The notes below the pieces were generated by a model, which was not told the DNA's origin, made no database searches, and was given only the letters and a program-made list of their open reading frames with translations. A stretch of DNA of 64,000 bases, from NCBI GenBank assembly GCA_024760905.1, contig CM045735.1, positions 25,527,249-25,591,248 of the forward strand, given 5' to 3'. Both the position numbers and the translations under genes were made by a program. This DNA is from Plotosus lineatus (lineage: Eukaryota; Chordata; Actinopteri; Siluriformes; Plotosidae). Numbering within the stretch: the first letter of the stretch is position 1; every line of letters begins with the position of its first letter. Below are positions 10,479 to 21,817 of this stretch, in pieces.

Positions 10479-10935
10479 AGTGGCCTTGACTGATTTCTTT
10501 AGTTTATTTACAAAATTGATTTGCAAAAAACTTGCAGTCTTAGAACAAAATCAGGGTACATTACTCTATGTTACACTTGTATAATTGTGAACATGACACA
10601 TGAAGAATCTTGTTTCTTGAATTTTAAATATACCAAAACCTTAAAAACTCGCAGTTATCAAACATTCGATTAAAAACTCTGTCCTCAATCCCAATAGCTA
10701 TCGAGCTCACAGACAAAGTAAAATATCCCCTTAATTTCCAAAATTAAAAATTTTTGGATTTTACACTTTTGCCAAACTTCTTCCTGTTTGAAGATGCTGA
10801 TCATGTTGAACACAATGTTATGGTTTGGGTTTTAGGAGATGAATTCTTCAGTAATCCCGAAAATTCTGAAAATGAGTAGGAAAAAGCACATGAAATACAA
10901 GATTTGGCAATATATTTTGGATAGGATACAAATAC
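10478..10935. other. AT-rich DNA, nothing recognised
   Basis: No frame or repeat family was identified between the GT array and the Tc1 fragment. Confidence 0.4.
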
Positions 10936-11640
10936 AACCCCTAGCAAACATTATGGAATCACCAGTCTTGGAGGATGTTCATTCAGTTGTTTAATTTTTC
11001 AGGAAAAAAGTAGATCACAGACATGACACAAAACTAAAGTCATTTCAAACGGCAACATTCTGGGTTTAAGAAACATGAAAAGGAATCAAGAAAAAAATGT
11101 AGTAGTCAGTAACAGCTACTTTTGTAGACCAAGCAAGAGATTAAATTATGAAATCACTCAAATTTGAGGAAATACTTATGGAATCACCCTGTAAAATGTC
11201 CATTCCCAAAACTAAAACCGCAATCAGATTAGATATGCTAGTTAGTCTGCAGTGAAACAGGAGTGATCACACCTTGGAGCGCTATTGCACCAAGTGGACT
11301 GACATGAATCATGGCTCCAACACGAGAGATGTCAACTGGAACAAAGGAGAGAATTATCAAACTTCTTAAAGAAGATAAATCATCACACAATGTTGCAAAC
11401 GATGTTGGTTGTTCACAGTCAGCGATATCTAAAATCTGGACCAAGTACAAACAACATGGGAGGGTTGCTCAAGGCAGGCATACTGGTAGACCAAGGAAGA
11501 CACCAAAAGTGTCAAGGCAAAACTTGCAGTAATATGACTTGAAAACAAAATGTAAAGCAAAACAAATGAGGAACAAATGGGAAGAAACTGGAGTCAACGT
11601 CTATGACTGAACTGTAAGAAACCGTCTAAAGGAAATAGAT
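10936..11640 (+). mobile_element. Tc1-like transposon, left part only
   Basis: It begins with 'acccctagcaaacattatggaatcacc', the type of terminal repeat seen in Tc1-like elements of fish, followed by an inner noncoding region and the start of a transposase. Similarity stops at about 11640, where unrelated DNA begins, so the catalytic domain and right terminal repeat are missing. Confidence 0.75.
11311..11532 (+). pseudogene. Tc1 transposase N-terminal DNA-binding part
   Basis: The ATG at 11311 starts 'MAPTREMSTGTKERIIKLL', a paired-like helix-turn-helix ('-VANDVGCSQSAISKIWTKY', about residues 32-50), then a G-R-P-R-like AT-hook ('GRPRKTPK', about residues 60-67) before a stop. The downstream remnant '-VRNRLKEI-' at about 11610-11636 shows where the second helix-turn-helix was. 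No D-D-E domain remains. The role of such domains is binding the terminal repeats. This copy is dead. Confidence 0.75.
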
Positions 11641-12297
11641 ATGGACCTATCAGAAAGTGATGAAGAGTATTTTTCACCCGATTCTCCTGCTCATTAACTT
11701 CATAAATTTAAGCACGTTCCTGGCCGTGTGCTTTTGTTTATCTTCATGTTGATTGGTTAAACGTGCCATGTGCTAAAGTTGACATCCCTGTTGATTGGTT
11801 CGATTTTACTTCCGGGAAAATTTTTAAAGGAACAGCACCAGGAGGGAAAAGTATGGGGTTTAAATTTAAAATTTATGCTGTTTTGTGTTTATTTTCAGCT
11901 TTCATGTAAGTAGTTTGGTTGATTCCACAAAATGAATAACACAAATACCAGTAAAACTCATTTACTGTTCTGTTATTATTCATGTTTTCCACCTCAATGG
12001 TAATGAGCTCTTACCATTCCACTCCACTGGTAACATTTTAGTAAGCGCCCACCCACTCCAATTTTTAAGCGCTCTAGGCACTTATCACATCGAACACGGT
12101 ATATGTAATAATTTTACATACAAATCGCTCTGGAGTATTAGTCGCACCTTCAGCCAAAATATTAAAAAAGTGTGACTTATAGTCTGGAAAATACAGTATG
12201 GTACATGGTTTAGCCCTAAAAAAAAAAGACTCAAATTCCCCGAGTTTCCACGGTGATTCGCTATCAATGGTATATCAACAGTATAGTGAAACTTGCA
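11641..12297. other. Unclassified DNA with a possible MITE edge
   Basis: No gene is seen. At 12125-12197 'ctctggagtattagtcgcacc' and 'gtgacttatagtctggaaaatac' resemble a dispersed fish DNA-transposon terminus, but only one end is visible. The remainder up to the 3' side of the jakmip2 exon is unidentified. Confidence 0.3.
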
Positions 12298-12384
12298 CTA
12301 TATTGGGACCTTTGTCAGATCTGAAAAAAAAAAAAAACAAAACAAAAAAAACGAACGTAATATGATAATTATATGGCCACTCAC

Positions 12385-12882
12385 CAGACGCCGGATGTCA
12401 CGCTCACAGTCCCACTTAATCTTGGATATCTGTTCCTGATGTGCCTGGTGTTCAGAACGCAGATCAACTGCCTTGGTCTTATCAGCCTGGAGAGCAGCAT
12501 TGAGAGCCTCATCCGTGTTACGCTTTGCAGCTTTCAATTCTGCAATCTCACCAAGCAACTTGGCACGTTCCTGCTCAAAGAAACGCCGTGCCTCATCACG
12601 TGCCTCCAATGCCAGCACTGTACGAACCTTCTCACCAGAACCATCACGCAACGCAGCTAAAGCAGACCGTAGCCTCTGGATCTCACCATCCTTGATCTTG
12701 GCAGTTCTTCCTAACTCCTGCTCATGCTGTCGTGTCAGTGATTCACGTAATGCTGCCAGCTCTTTAAGTTTTTCCTCATGCCAGCGTGCCCGCTGTTCAG
12801 TAAGAGCTGCAGTGTGCCTGTGCTGCTCCTGCTCACGGATGCGCTTGGCCTCCTGCGTCTTGTCACGTTCCAACTTGCTGAC
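12385..12882 (-). CDS. jakmip2: JAKMIP2, second coding exon (166 codons)
   Basis: Internal exon on the minus strand. The acceptor is 'ttacag|GTC' (AG at 12884-12883) and the donor is 'CTG|gtgagt' (GT at 12384-12383). It is 498 bp long and starts and ends in phase 0. It encodes a continuous coiled coil from 'VSKLERDKTQEAKRIRE' to '-KIKWDCERDIRRL', with 'KDGEIQRL', 'GEKVRT' and 'LRSEHQAHQEQISKIKW'. The length of 166 codons and these blocks match the JAKMIP2 exon as I know it, and fit JAKMIP1 and JAKMIP3 less well. JAKMIP proteins are neuronal coiled-coil proteins that bind microtubules, GABA-B receptor and Janus kinases. JAKMIP2 is linked to Golgi and vesicle traffic. Codons are intact with no stops, unlike the surrounding DNA. 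This exon follows the one at 29004-29132. Confidence 0.93.
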
Positions 12883-12949
12883 CTGTAACAGAAAAGGATT
12901 AATCACTGATATATACTAGTTACATTCAGGATCAGTTTCAAGTTTTATT

Positions 12950-14618
12950 GTCATATATAGGAAACAATGGAACATCATTCCCAACAATGGAATTCTTGGG
13001 ACTCAGAGCCTGTCGGAAAACTCAGGCCCTTCTGCCCAAGTTGGACATATACTGGTGGAAAGGAGGCACATTCGGCCTGCAGAAAATGTCCTTGACATCA
13101 ACACAAACCCACCAACAGTCAGTGAAGTCACCAGAGCTATCAAGAAGCTGAAAAATGGGAAATCATCTGGAATGGACCAGATAAATGCAGAAATGCTCAA
13201 AGCAGAAGAAGGCTTGACACCAACACTGCTAACCAACATCCTTCAAAGCATATGGATATCAGAAGAACAGCCAGATACCTGGAAGACAGTGCTAATAGTC
13301 AAGCTCCCAAAGAAGGGCGATCTCACCAATTGTGATAACTGGCGAGAGATCATGTTGCTCTCAACCACAAGCAAAGTCCTAAGTCGGGTGATCCTGATCA
13401 GACTAACGGAAGTATTGGATCCCATACTAAGACAAGAACAAGCCCGCTTTAGGAAAGGAAGATCATATGCTGATCAAATATTCACTCTGCAACAGATTGT
13501 TGAACAAAGCAACGAATGGAACGCCACAGTATATGCCAACTTCATCGACTTCTCCAAGGCATTTGACAGTGTCAACAGAACAGCTCTGTGGAGAATCCTT
13601 GGACACTATGGCATCCCTGACAAGATAATCTCTATTATCAAAATGCTATATAACACCTTCAGTCAAAGAGTTATCTGTGGATCCAGTCTAAGCGAAGAGT
13701 TACAACTGAAGACAGGTGTACGACAAGGCTGCCTCCTATCCCCACTACTATTCACACTCTGCATTGACTGGCTGATGAAGGAAACCACCAAGAATGCTAA
13801 CAGAGGAATCAGCTGGACTTTATATACAACCCTTGAAGACCTGGACTTTGCTGATGACATAGCCTTACTGTCCCATCGCTTCAACGACATCAAAGACAAC
13901 ACCAACGTCCTCACCACGACAGGAAGTCAAATAGGCCTTAAAGTCAATGCCAGCAAGACCAAGGTGATGAAGATCAATGGGAATTCTACAGAAGCACTCC
14001 ACTTTGAAAAAGGGGTCATTGAAGAAGTGCCAGAGTTTACATACCTCGGAAGCAAGATCACCGTAGACATAAAATTCTGAAGCCGACATAAAAACCCGGA
14101 TCGGCAAAGCCAGATATATATTCACAAGTCTTAAAAACACCTGGAAATCACACAGAATCAACACCAACACCAAGCTGAGAATCTTCAAGAGCAACATCCT
14201 GGGAGTATTGTTGAATGGCGCAGAATCATGGAAAGTCACTCAGAGCATCACCAACACACTCGATGTTTTCCAGACCAGGTGCCGTCGCAGAATACTGAGA
14301 ATATACTCGCCAAACAAAATCATGAATGAGGAGCTTTACAAACAGACAAATACACTCCCATTGTCCGAGCAAATAAGGAAGAAAAAGTGGCACTATATTG
14401 GTCACATGCTATAGATGCAACCGGATGCAATTCCACGGAGTGCATTGAGATGGACTCCACAAGGAAAGAGGAACAGAGGAAAACCGAAAGAAACATGGAG
14501 AAGATCAGTGGAGAAAGAGAAAAAGAAATGGACACGGGTACAAATACAGCATTGGGCACAGGACTGGCAGAAGTAGAGATCTCTGGTAGAGGCCTTATGT
14601 GCTACATAGCATGAAGAT
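12950..14618 (+). mobile_element. RTE-like LINE, 5'-truncated, in the jakmip2 intron
   Basis: A plus-strand non-LTR element opposite in orientation to the host gene. It starts about 65 bp outside the exon on its upstream side and ends at the TG array at 14621. It encodes a reverse transcriptase and a C-terminal domain. The protein pattern ('WRRSVEKEKKKW', 'GKRNRGKPKETW' near the end) resembles RTE-related elements common in invertebrates and fish, distinct from the RTE family at 14686. Confidence 0.75.
13004..14614 (+). pseudogene. LINE reverse transcriptase ORF with one frameshift
   Basis: The main open frame (13055-14080) reads 'INTNPPTVSEVTRAIKKLKNGKSSGMDQI' (fingers), 'NFIDFSKAFDSVNR' (first catalytic Asp), 'GVRQGCLLSPLLF', 'LDFADDIALLSH' (F-A-D-D pair at about 13846-13857) and 'FTYLGSKIT'. 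After a frameshift at about 14080 it continues with '-RCRRRILRIYSPNKI-' and '-RWTPQGKRNRGKP-' to about 14610. All catalytic Asp residues are present. One frameshift and a few stops make the copy inactive. The endonuclease region is absent, as expected for 5' truncation. Confidence 0.78.

Positions 14619-14620
<2 letters not shown>

Positions 14621-14685
<65 letters not shown>
14621..14685. repeat. (TG)n microsatellite between two opposed LINEs
   Basis: About 32 TG units separate the 3' end of the plus-strand LINE from the truncated edge of the minus-strand RTE. Confidence 0.95.
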
Positions 14686-14687
<2 letters not shown>

Positions 14688-15656
14688 AGCCTGTCCATCA
14701 CCATAGCAAACAAGAAGGGACTCAGAGCTGACCCTTGATGCAGTCCCACCTCCACCTTGAACTCTTCTGTCACACCTACAGCACACCTCACCACTGTCTT
14801 ACATCTCTCGTACATGTCCTGCACCACTCTAACATACTTCTCTGCCACTCCAGACTTCCTCATGCAATACCACAGTTCCTCTCTTGGCACCCTGTCATAT
14901 GCTACTTCTCCAGATCCACAAAGGCACAATGCAGCTCCCTCTGGCCTTCTCTGTACTTCTCTATTAACATCACATCCTCAAAGTAAACAATGCATCTGTG
15001 GTGCTCTTTCTTGGCAGGAAACCAAACTGTTGTTCACAAATGCTGACCTCTGCCCTTTGTCTAGTTTCCACTATTCTTTCCCATAACTTCATCGTATGGC
15101 TCATCAACTTTATCCCTCTGTAGTTGCCACAACTCTGCACGCCTCCCTTGTTCTAAGACCTTGTTGAATGTTCTTGACAGAAAATCTACTGCTACCTCGC
15201 CTAGACACTTCCATGTCTCCACTGGTATGTCATCAGAACCAACTGCCTTTCCACTCTTCATCCTCTTCATTGCCCTCCTCATTTCTCCCTTACTAATCTT
15301 TGCTACTTCCTGGTCCTCAACAGTCACCTCTTCTACTCTTTTTTTCTCTCTAATTTCCCTATTCATCAGCTCTTCAAAGTACTCTTTCCATCTTCCCAGC
15401 ACACTTCTGTCATCACTCTAACTTGCTGTACGTCCTTCTCATCTCTATTTGTCTCCAGTACCAACCTGTATAAATCATTTTCTCCCTCCTTACTGTCCAG
15501 CCTATCATACAATTCATCACACACTGTCTGTTTGGCCTTTGACACCGTTTCTTTCGCTTTACACTGTGTTTCCCTATATTCCTGTTTACTCTCTTCAGTC
15601 CTCTCTATGTCCCACATCTTCTTGGCTAACCTCTTCCTATCTGCACACTCCTGCAC
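14686..15656 (-). pseudogene. RTE linker and N-terminal reverse transcriptase, frameshifted
   Basis: Three minus-strand frames cover the linker ('RKRLAKKMWDIERTEESKQEYRE', 15366-15656), the RT fingers ('MKRMKSGKAVGSDDIPVETWKCLGEVAVDFLSRTF', 15061-15402) and the palm ('YDRVPREELWYCMRKSGV' and '-VGLHQGSALSPFLFAMVMDRL', 14690-14929). Frames shift around 15060 and 14930. The catalytic F-A-D-D would follow beyond 14686 and is missing. Confidence 0.78.
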
Positions 15657-16123
15657 TTCCTCATTTCACCAAAACGTCTCCTTATCTACTCTCCTTCCAG
15701 ATGACACACCAAGTATTCTTCTACCTGTCTCCCTGATCACATTTGAAAACACTTCCTGACAACAAAAAGCCTGTTTCAACTCCTCCTTGAAGACAACACG
15801 ACATTCTTCCTTTTTCACCATTTTGTCTTATGCTCTGCCTTTGCCTTCTTCACCTTCCTCACCATCAGCATCATCTTGCACACCACCATCCTATGTTGTT
15901 TGGCAACACTCTCACCCACTACTATGCAGTCACTGACTTCCTTCAAATTGCATCACCTACACTAGATGTAGTCTACCTGTGTGCTCCTACCTCCACTTTT
16001 ATGTCACCCTATGCTCCTGTCTCTTCTGGAATAAAGTATTCACCACAGCCAGTCCCATCCTTTTTGCAAAATAGACCAACATCTGTCCTTCTGCGTTCCT
16101 GTTCTAGATACCAAACCTGCCCA

Positions 16124-16513
16124 TCACTTCCTCGTCCCCTCTGTTGCTTTGTCCATTGAAGTCTGCACCAATGACCACTCTTTCACATCTGGGCTACTCT
16201 CCATCACTTCATCTAACTCACTCCAGAATCTCTCCTTTTCTAGCTCACATGCTGCCTGTGGGGCATAAGCACTAATAACATTGTACATCACACCTTCAAT
16301 TTCTAACTTGAGACTCATCACTCTGTCTGACACCCTTTTCACTTCTAGAACATTCCTGACAAACTCCTCCTTCAAGATGACTCCTACTCCATTTCTCTTC
16401 CCACCCACAGAATGATAAAACAGCTTAAACCCTGCTCCTAAGCTTCTAGCCTTCCTACCTTTCCACCTGGTCTCCTGAACACACAGTATGTCCACCTTCC
16501 TCCTCTGCATCAT
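16124..16513 (-). pseudogene. RTE endonuclease domain
   Basis: The frame begins 'MMQRRKVDILCVQETRWKG' (Q-E-T metal-binding Glu), continues 'GVGVILKEEFV' and 'VISAYAPQ', and is lost where the G-x-D-F-N box should be (about 16170). This is the endonuclease type also found in ruminant BovB and the CFDP2-like proteins annotated in many animals. Confidence 0.78.
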
Positions 16514-16865
16514 TTCAACCAGCTCTCTAGCTTTTTTGTCATAGAGTAGGGACTTTGAATGTTGGAACTAAGTTCTAGACTCATGCCTTTCCTCTTCTCT
16601 CTCTGCCTCCGGACACGCCTCCGGCCTCTCCTTCTTTGATCAACAGTAGTCCAATTTCCATCCAGACCCTGTTGGTTAAAAGCACTGATGGTGGTCGTTG
16701 TTAACCCAGACCTCGACCGATCTGGTATGAAATTCTTTTTTATGATTCACATTTCAATTTTTTGGGGCACAAACTTTACGCCAGATGCCTTTCCTGACGC
16801 AACTCTCTGCCTTTATCCGGGCTTGGGACCAGCGTGAGGATGAATACTGGCTTGCCCCCACCACC

Positions 16866-18060
16866 ATCACCACCACCACGGCTGCATTCCATGTGTAAGT
16901 ATCTTATTCTTTTCCTTAATCTTGTGATTTAGTCTAGAACAGTAAATATAAGATGTATAAAATATAAATGAGCCTTACTATATTTTCTAAGCTTTGTGAT
17001 TAATGTTCTGCATGTTCATAATGTTATGACTGACTGCCTGAAGGGTTTCATCATTGTTTATACTTTAAAGACACTTCTTTGGACTGCACCGGGGACACCA
17101 GGTGTGTCTCATCGAGTGATGAGAGTAAATTAGTAGTAATTAGGTAGCTTCCTATATAAGGAAGGCAAGCTCAGTGTCAATAAAACACTCCAGTTATCAG
17201 CAGTCAGTGAAATGTTGTACGCTTAAGATGCGGTTGTCCAGAGGTAGAAATTGGTGTAGAAGTTCTAGTGAAGAGCTTTTGATTTGTGGACCTTGTAAAG
17301 GTGTAAAAAGTCTGCCTCTTGATTTAATGAAAAACCTAGGAATTCGTGTACGTGAGTAAGACTGCTACGACTTTGGTCTTAAGGGAGTGTCATGCTGACT
17401 GTGAGTCAGCTGTGTGGGATGGATCCAGAGGTCCACCTAGGACTGAAGGAGATAATCATTACAGGGTCCTGATTCTGTACACCCTTTATAATGAAATCCG
17501 AGTCCAGTCCATGCTCTGGAGAAGAATCTCCAGACTCCTGCTGCTACTGGATCAAAGCTGTACAAATGCTCAGATTGTGGGAAGGACTTCACAAGACCCG
17601 GTAATCTCAAATGTTACCAGGTATCCATTCGGTAGAGAATGTCTACATCGTGACTGTTACCAGCAGTCGGATTGAAAGGCCTGTTCCGATTAATGTATAG
17701 CGAAGAATCCGTGAAGGGTGGACAAATCACTGTATGATACAGAATGTTGGACCAGTTTGTGAAATATCTGCGCAGTGTTCTACAGACCTTAAAACGCCGA
17801 TGCCTACAGAATCAAATGGGACTAAACAACAGGAAACACTTGGAAATCTTTATTGAATTCTATTTTGATTAAAGGATCCTACTGGGCTTTTGGTGACGGG
17901 GAGTAAAGCGTTCAGGTGTCAGGTCGGACTATACCATAGAAGTGTCATTTCTCATGTGCTGTAGTTGTATTAGTGTATTGTAAAGTTAGGTTTGTTTCAG
18001 AAATAAATCTTGTTTTGTTTCCAAAAAACACTGTCTTCTCTTTTCATTTACCTAGACATT
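16866..18060. other. Unclassified region with promoter-like and polyA motifs
   Basis: 'TATATAAGGAAGG' at 17152-17164 followed by 'AATAAAAC' at about 17180, and a second AATAAA near 18002, are LTR-like, but no terminal pair or primer site could be defined. It includes the zinc-finger fragment at 17556-17640. It could be an old LTR element or a processed copy of a host transcript. Confidence 0.3.
17556..17640 (+). pseudogene. Single C2H2-like zinc finger fragment
   Basis: One frame reads 'LYKCSDCGKDFTRPGNLKCYQ', the C-x2-C..F..L pattern of a C2H2 finger in which the first His is replaced by Cys. It is followed by a stop after a few codons. No neighbouring fingers are visible. It is probably a decayed piece of a zinc-finger gene carried in a repeat. 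Confidence 0.4.
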
Positions 18061-19781
18061 CCAGCCAGTATTGCGGGATCAAATTTTTGTGGTCTCAGAA
18101 ACATAAGTTGGAGACTGATTATGATTGTGTGGTCCATTAACATTAGATACTGTAATAATAGCTATTAGTGTACCAACGATATGTTACTACTACCCAGGGC
18201 CCTAAGCCTTTGGTTCTATAGTCACAGGATATGCTATCCAGTTTCAGCCCTCTCCTTCCATGATCCATGAACTGACCACCCAGTCTCACACAGACCAATG
18301 GCCTTACTTATGGTGGCTATACCACTGCTTCTCCTCCTCCAGGGTCACCTTTTTATTCCTTTGGTTTCTCATAACTACTCTTCTCCAGCACCTACTCGAC
18401 AACCTTTTGAGTACTAATGAGCCCATGTATTGGAATGATTATTCGCCTACTTTCCTTGCAGAGTCTGACGCTTCCTGCTCTGATGTGATTCTTGTTAGCT
18501 CCTGTGGGATATTCAGCACATACCGCCTCAGATGAATTTGTCCCATGCTGCACTAGTATCATTCCCCAACTCGCACAATGTGTGTAAACGGCACACCTTT
18601 TCAAGGTTAGTCTCATATTTTCCCTCTGGGCAATCTACACATTCTACAAGCATAAAATGACAGCACTGTTAATGAAATGTCCATCAGCACATTTATGTGT
18701 ATCTCTTGGAATAACTACAAACTTTGTTCTGGGTAATACAATGGAATCTTTCAATCAGTTCTCAAGTCTGTCTCTGTACGTTCCTTCTTTATCAGTAGGT
18801 GCACACCATACAAATAAGGTACTGTGCGGACAGTAGATTTGTTGGTGTATCATATGCATGATTTATAGTCCAATGCATGATTTCCAGGTGGTGCTGGTGA
18901 ACACAGGGCAGTGCCTGAACACCCATTCTCCTTTTGAACACATGGGTCAGCATTCCCCATTTGTCTCATATTCAGCATGTGCACAATCATCCCTGCATAA
19001 TCCAATGTTCCAAACACAGACCATGGCAGTGATGAGCCCAGGAGGTCATCTGGGAGCATCAGTAGGGAAAGGGCCAGATGAGTTCTAGTTTCTTGTTCTC
19101 CTCAAGAGAACAGCATTTTGTTGCATCAGTTTGATATTTAAAGTTTACAATCTTCTATGTCTCATGTCTCATACCCAGGTGCTTTCAGTCTCATATCCCA
19201 CCTGTAGCATTTTAAATTTCCCCTGGTGTCCCTTATGTTCCATGCCGCTGCTTCCCAGGATCACTCAAATGGCTTTGCACATATATTACTCTATTATATA
19301 CCCTAAGCCTTTTAACAAAATCAATAAGATGTATAAACTGAATACATAAATGCCGGTTCTCCTGCTATGCCAATGACAACCAGGTTTGTAAGGAAAAACT
19401 CTCCAGGGCTCCTTTTCACAATATGCGTGACTAGGGGAAACAATAAGCTGATGAACATTGCCTGGATAATAATATAACATCAAGCCCATGGTCTTTAATC
19501 TGTCAGCGAGTGACATTGGGAACAGCTCCCATTTCTAGAATTTGGAATTCACAAATCTCGCAGCAGTTCAATCTCCTAATCCACCGCTGCCACCATTTCT
19601 GATGTACAAAGATCAGACTGCCCTTACAGTGACAGGGTGCAATCAATAAGTTATCCATGGTACCTTCATCCTGATAGATTCAGCAAACATCCTGGATATT
19701 CAAACACGTAAAATGTAGCAATGATTAAGAAAACCTTTTTAATTTGGTACTGTGATATTGATAAAATATATAAACATTATA
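18061..19781. other. Intronic DNA, nothing identified
   Basis: Short frames occur on both strands (for example 18260-18535 plus and 19286-19516 minus) but none has a motif I recognise. Base composition is even, without simple repeats. An old element too diverged to name is possible. Confidence 0.4.
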
Positions 19782-19782
19782 C

Positions 19783-20910
19783 AGTAATCCCCTGCCACTT
19801 CGCATTTCTTACTTCACGTCCCCGAAATATTGCGGGATTTTCCATCAGAAAATTAAAGATTATTCAAAATCCACCGCACTACAGCACTACATGTACATTC
19901 ACTACACTAATCAACATGCTCTGTTCTCCTGCTTGGCTTGAGTGTTCTCTGATTGGCTCAGGCCAAGAATCCAGCAAGCTGATTGGTCGAGATTATATTT
20001 CCCAGCATCCAACACATAGGGCTTCCTGTCTTTTTGTGTTCTACGGAAAACATCGCATTATTAGTTCGTCTACACTACGTAGCAGGAGTTCTCCAGCCAT
20101 GCGCCTCAGTTTATCTCTCTTTGTGCTTGTAATTAGTGTTGTGTATTACGCTGAGGCCTTGAAAATGGCCGCAAAACGCCCAGGAATTGTTATGCTCTGT
20201 GCTTGTTGGCAGTGTTTAACTCAGTCTCTCTCTCTCTCCCCATACACTGTATGTGCTGGTGAGGTGCGTGGCTGTTACCCGCAGGCGAAATCAAGAGAGC
20301 GCAACTGAATTCACTCAGCCATCAGAGCACGAGAGGAGCTCCATGCTTGACCAGTTTTCGTGCTGATACTCTCCCAGTGATTTTGGTTTTTGTGTTTTTC
20401 CCTCACCTTTCCTCCCTCAAGAAACGATGACTTTTATTGAGCTCAGGCGAAGCACTGGGGTGCGGGAAAAATCGTGTTCACAGTAGTGGTGAGGGAAAAA
20501 CCAAAATCACTGGAAGAGTATCAACATGGAAACTGGTCGAGCACGGAGCTTCTCTAGCGCACTGATGGCTGAGTGAATTCAGGTGCGCTCTCTGGATTTC
20601 ATCAGCGGGTAACAGCCACGCCCCTCACCAGCGCATGCAGTGTATGGGAAGAGATAGAAAACGAGTTAAACGCCGCCAACTAGCACAGACCATAAGAGTA
20701 ACAAAGCGCAATTAGGCTGTTGTGAAAATGGAAAATGCCTTATAGTTGTGGATTACGGACTGCCATAAAAATAATGCGAGTTTGGACACTAACATGATAC
20801 ATACGGATTTTGCGGACTTTTGTCACCCTAAGCAAACATGGTTGGTCAGAAGCGTAAGCCTATGTGCGTAAGCGTAAGTATGGGTGAAAAATTTCCGGCA
20901 TATGCCCATC
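19783..20910 (+). mobile_element. Pogo-like DNA element containing a large hairpin
   Basis: It starts 'cagtaatcccctgccacttcgc', similar to the pogo family F end at 49730 ('cagtcattccttgccactttgc'). Its right part, 20790-20900, matches a repeat at 33330-33420 ('ttttg-accctaagcaaa-atggttggtcagaag'). No transposase frame is seen. Most of the middle is the inverted repeat listed separately. The right border is uncertain. Confidence 0.5.
20184..20703. repeat. Large imperfect inverted repeat (hairpin), arms about 220 bp
   Basis: Left arm 20184-20407 and right arm 20488-20703 are reverse complements with scattered mismatches and a loop of about 80 bp. Matching pairs include 'catacactgtatgtgctggtg' (left) with 'gcgcatgcagtgtatg' (right), 'ggtttttgtgtttttccctcacc' with 'ggtgagggaaaaaccaaaatcac', and 'gtgtttaactc' with 'gagttaaacgc'. 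Confidence 0.85.
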
Positions 20911-21390
20911 ATTGCACCCCCACAATTCTGAAATTGCTGGCCCATGGACAAGACTTGACCCATCCGCTCTCTGGAAGCCTCTTTGTGCCCAAATACATAA
21001 GCCCAATCAGAGTATATTATGCATGTCTTTTCCAACCCAAATTTACATGCTGCAGTGAGTGCTTTTATCTATGCCAATTGGTCAGAACATGGCTGTGGAA
21101 CTGCCACTGTCATCGTAATGTTGAACGTTTCCGATCCTTGGTCATACTGAATCACTGGATACCCCACTTTGTTACCATCATTACTACAATAGCATGATCC
21201 ATCCACACAAAAAAACGCATCGAGAATTCAGCAGTGGTTGTGCTTTTAAATCAAATCTAGCTCGTCAGTACTTCTCTGTTACTGTGACAGATTCATGAGG
21301 TAAAGCAATTTTCACAGTGTTACATGTCTTAAAGACACATTGCATGTCTCATATGTGACACACAATAATAAAAATTAAATGAGTAGCTAT
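20911..21390. other. Intronic DNA, nothing identified
   Basis: No recognised repeat end or coding motif between the pogo-like element and the chromovirus LTR. Confidence 0.35.
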
Positions 21391-21802
21391 TGTTATGGTC
21401 TGTGTTGTTGGGGGACTTTGACGGCTCTGTTCTAACTCTGTCTCTCTCCACAGCGCTGCGGGGCATGGCTGAAATAGGTAAGCGGATTTCAGCGCGTACA
21501 CCTGATCCCACTCACTAATCTACCACGCTATAAAGACAAGCAGCACGTTCACCTCAGTGCCAGAAGATTGTCTCGCTTCACGTCGCAGTTTCCCTGTGTT
21601 CTCTCTGGTTCCCAGTTCCAACTCTGTGCTCGACCAGTTACCCACACCTTAGCTTAATGTTTATCATATTTCCCTTTGTCACCGAGAGTCACCGTGTTTG
21701 CATCCTGCTTGATTGATTCCCCATTAAGTAATAAATCGGCTCCGTGTCATCTCACACTGTCTCCTGCATTTCTGGGTCCGCTTGAAAGTTCATTACTTCA
21801 CA
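21391..21802 (+). repeat. Chromovirus 5' LTR
   Basis: It shares with the 3' LTR blocks such as 'ccacgctat-aagacaagcag', 'gttcacctc-gtgccaga', 'aagtaataaatc' and 'ctgtctcctgcatttctgggtcc'. AATAAA lies near 21731. The two LTRs differ visibly by many substitutions and an extra block of about 20 bp in this copy, so the insertion is old. Confidence 0.85.
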
Positions 21803-21817
21803 AAATCTTCTGGCTAC

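Larger units (their letters stand above)
14686..16865 (-). mobile_element. RTE-type LINE lacking its 3' part, in the jakmip2 intron
   Basis: A minus-strand element of the same family as 790-1818. It runs from a 5' untranslated part (about 16865-16514) through the endonuclease and linker to the reverse transcriptase and stops at the TG array just before the F-A-D-D box. The 3' half, with thumb and tail, is missing, the reverse of normal 5' truncation. A deletion or recombination at the TG array is likely. Confidence 0.8.

Noticed and set aside
12298..12906. Treating the whole minus-strand open frame as one gene
   Set aside because: The frame runs past the donor and acceptor into intron on both sides. 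The real exon is 12385-12882.
12473..12919. A plus-strand frame of 148 codons
   Set aside because: It is the antisense of the jakmip2 coiled-coil exon. The minus strand has the conserved protein and splice sites.
18260..19516. Possible viral or host coding frames
   Set aside because: No motif was recognised and neighbouring frames have stops. Reported only as unidentified DNA.
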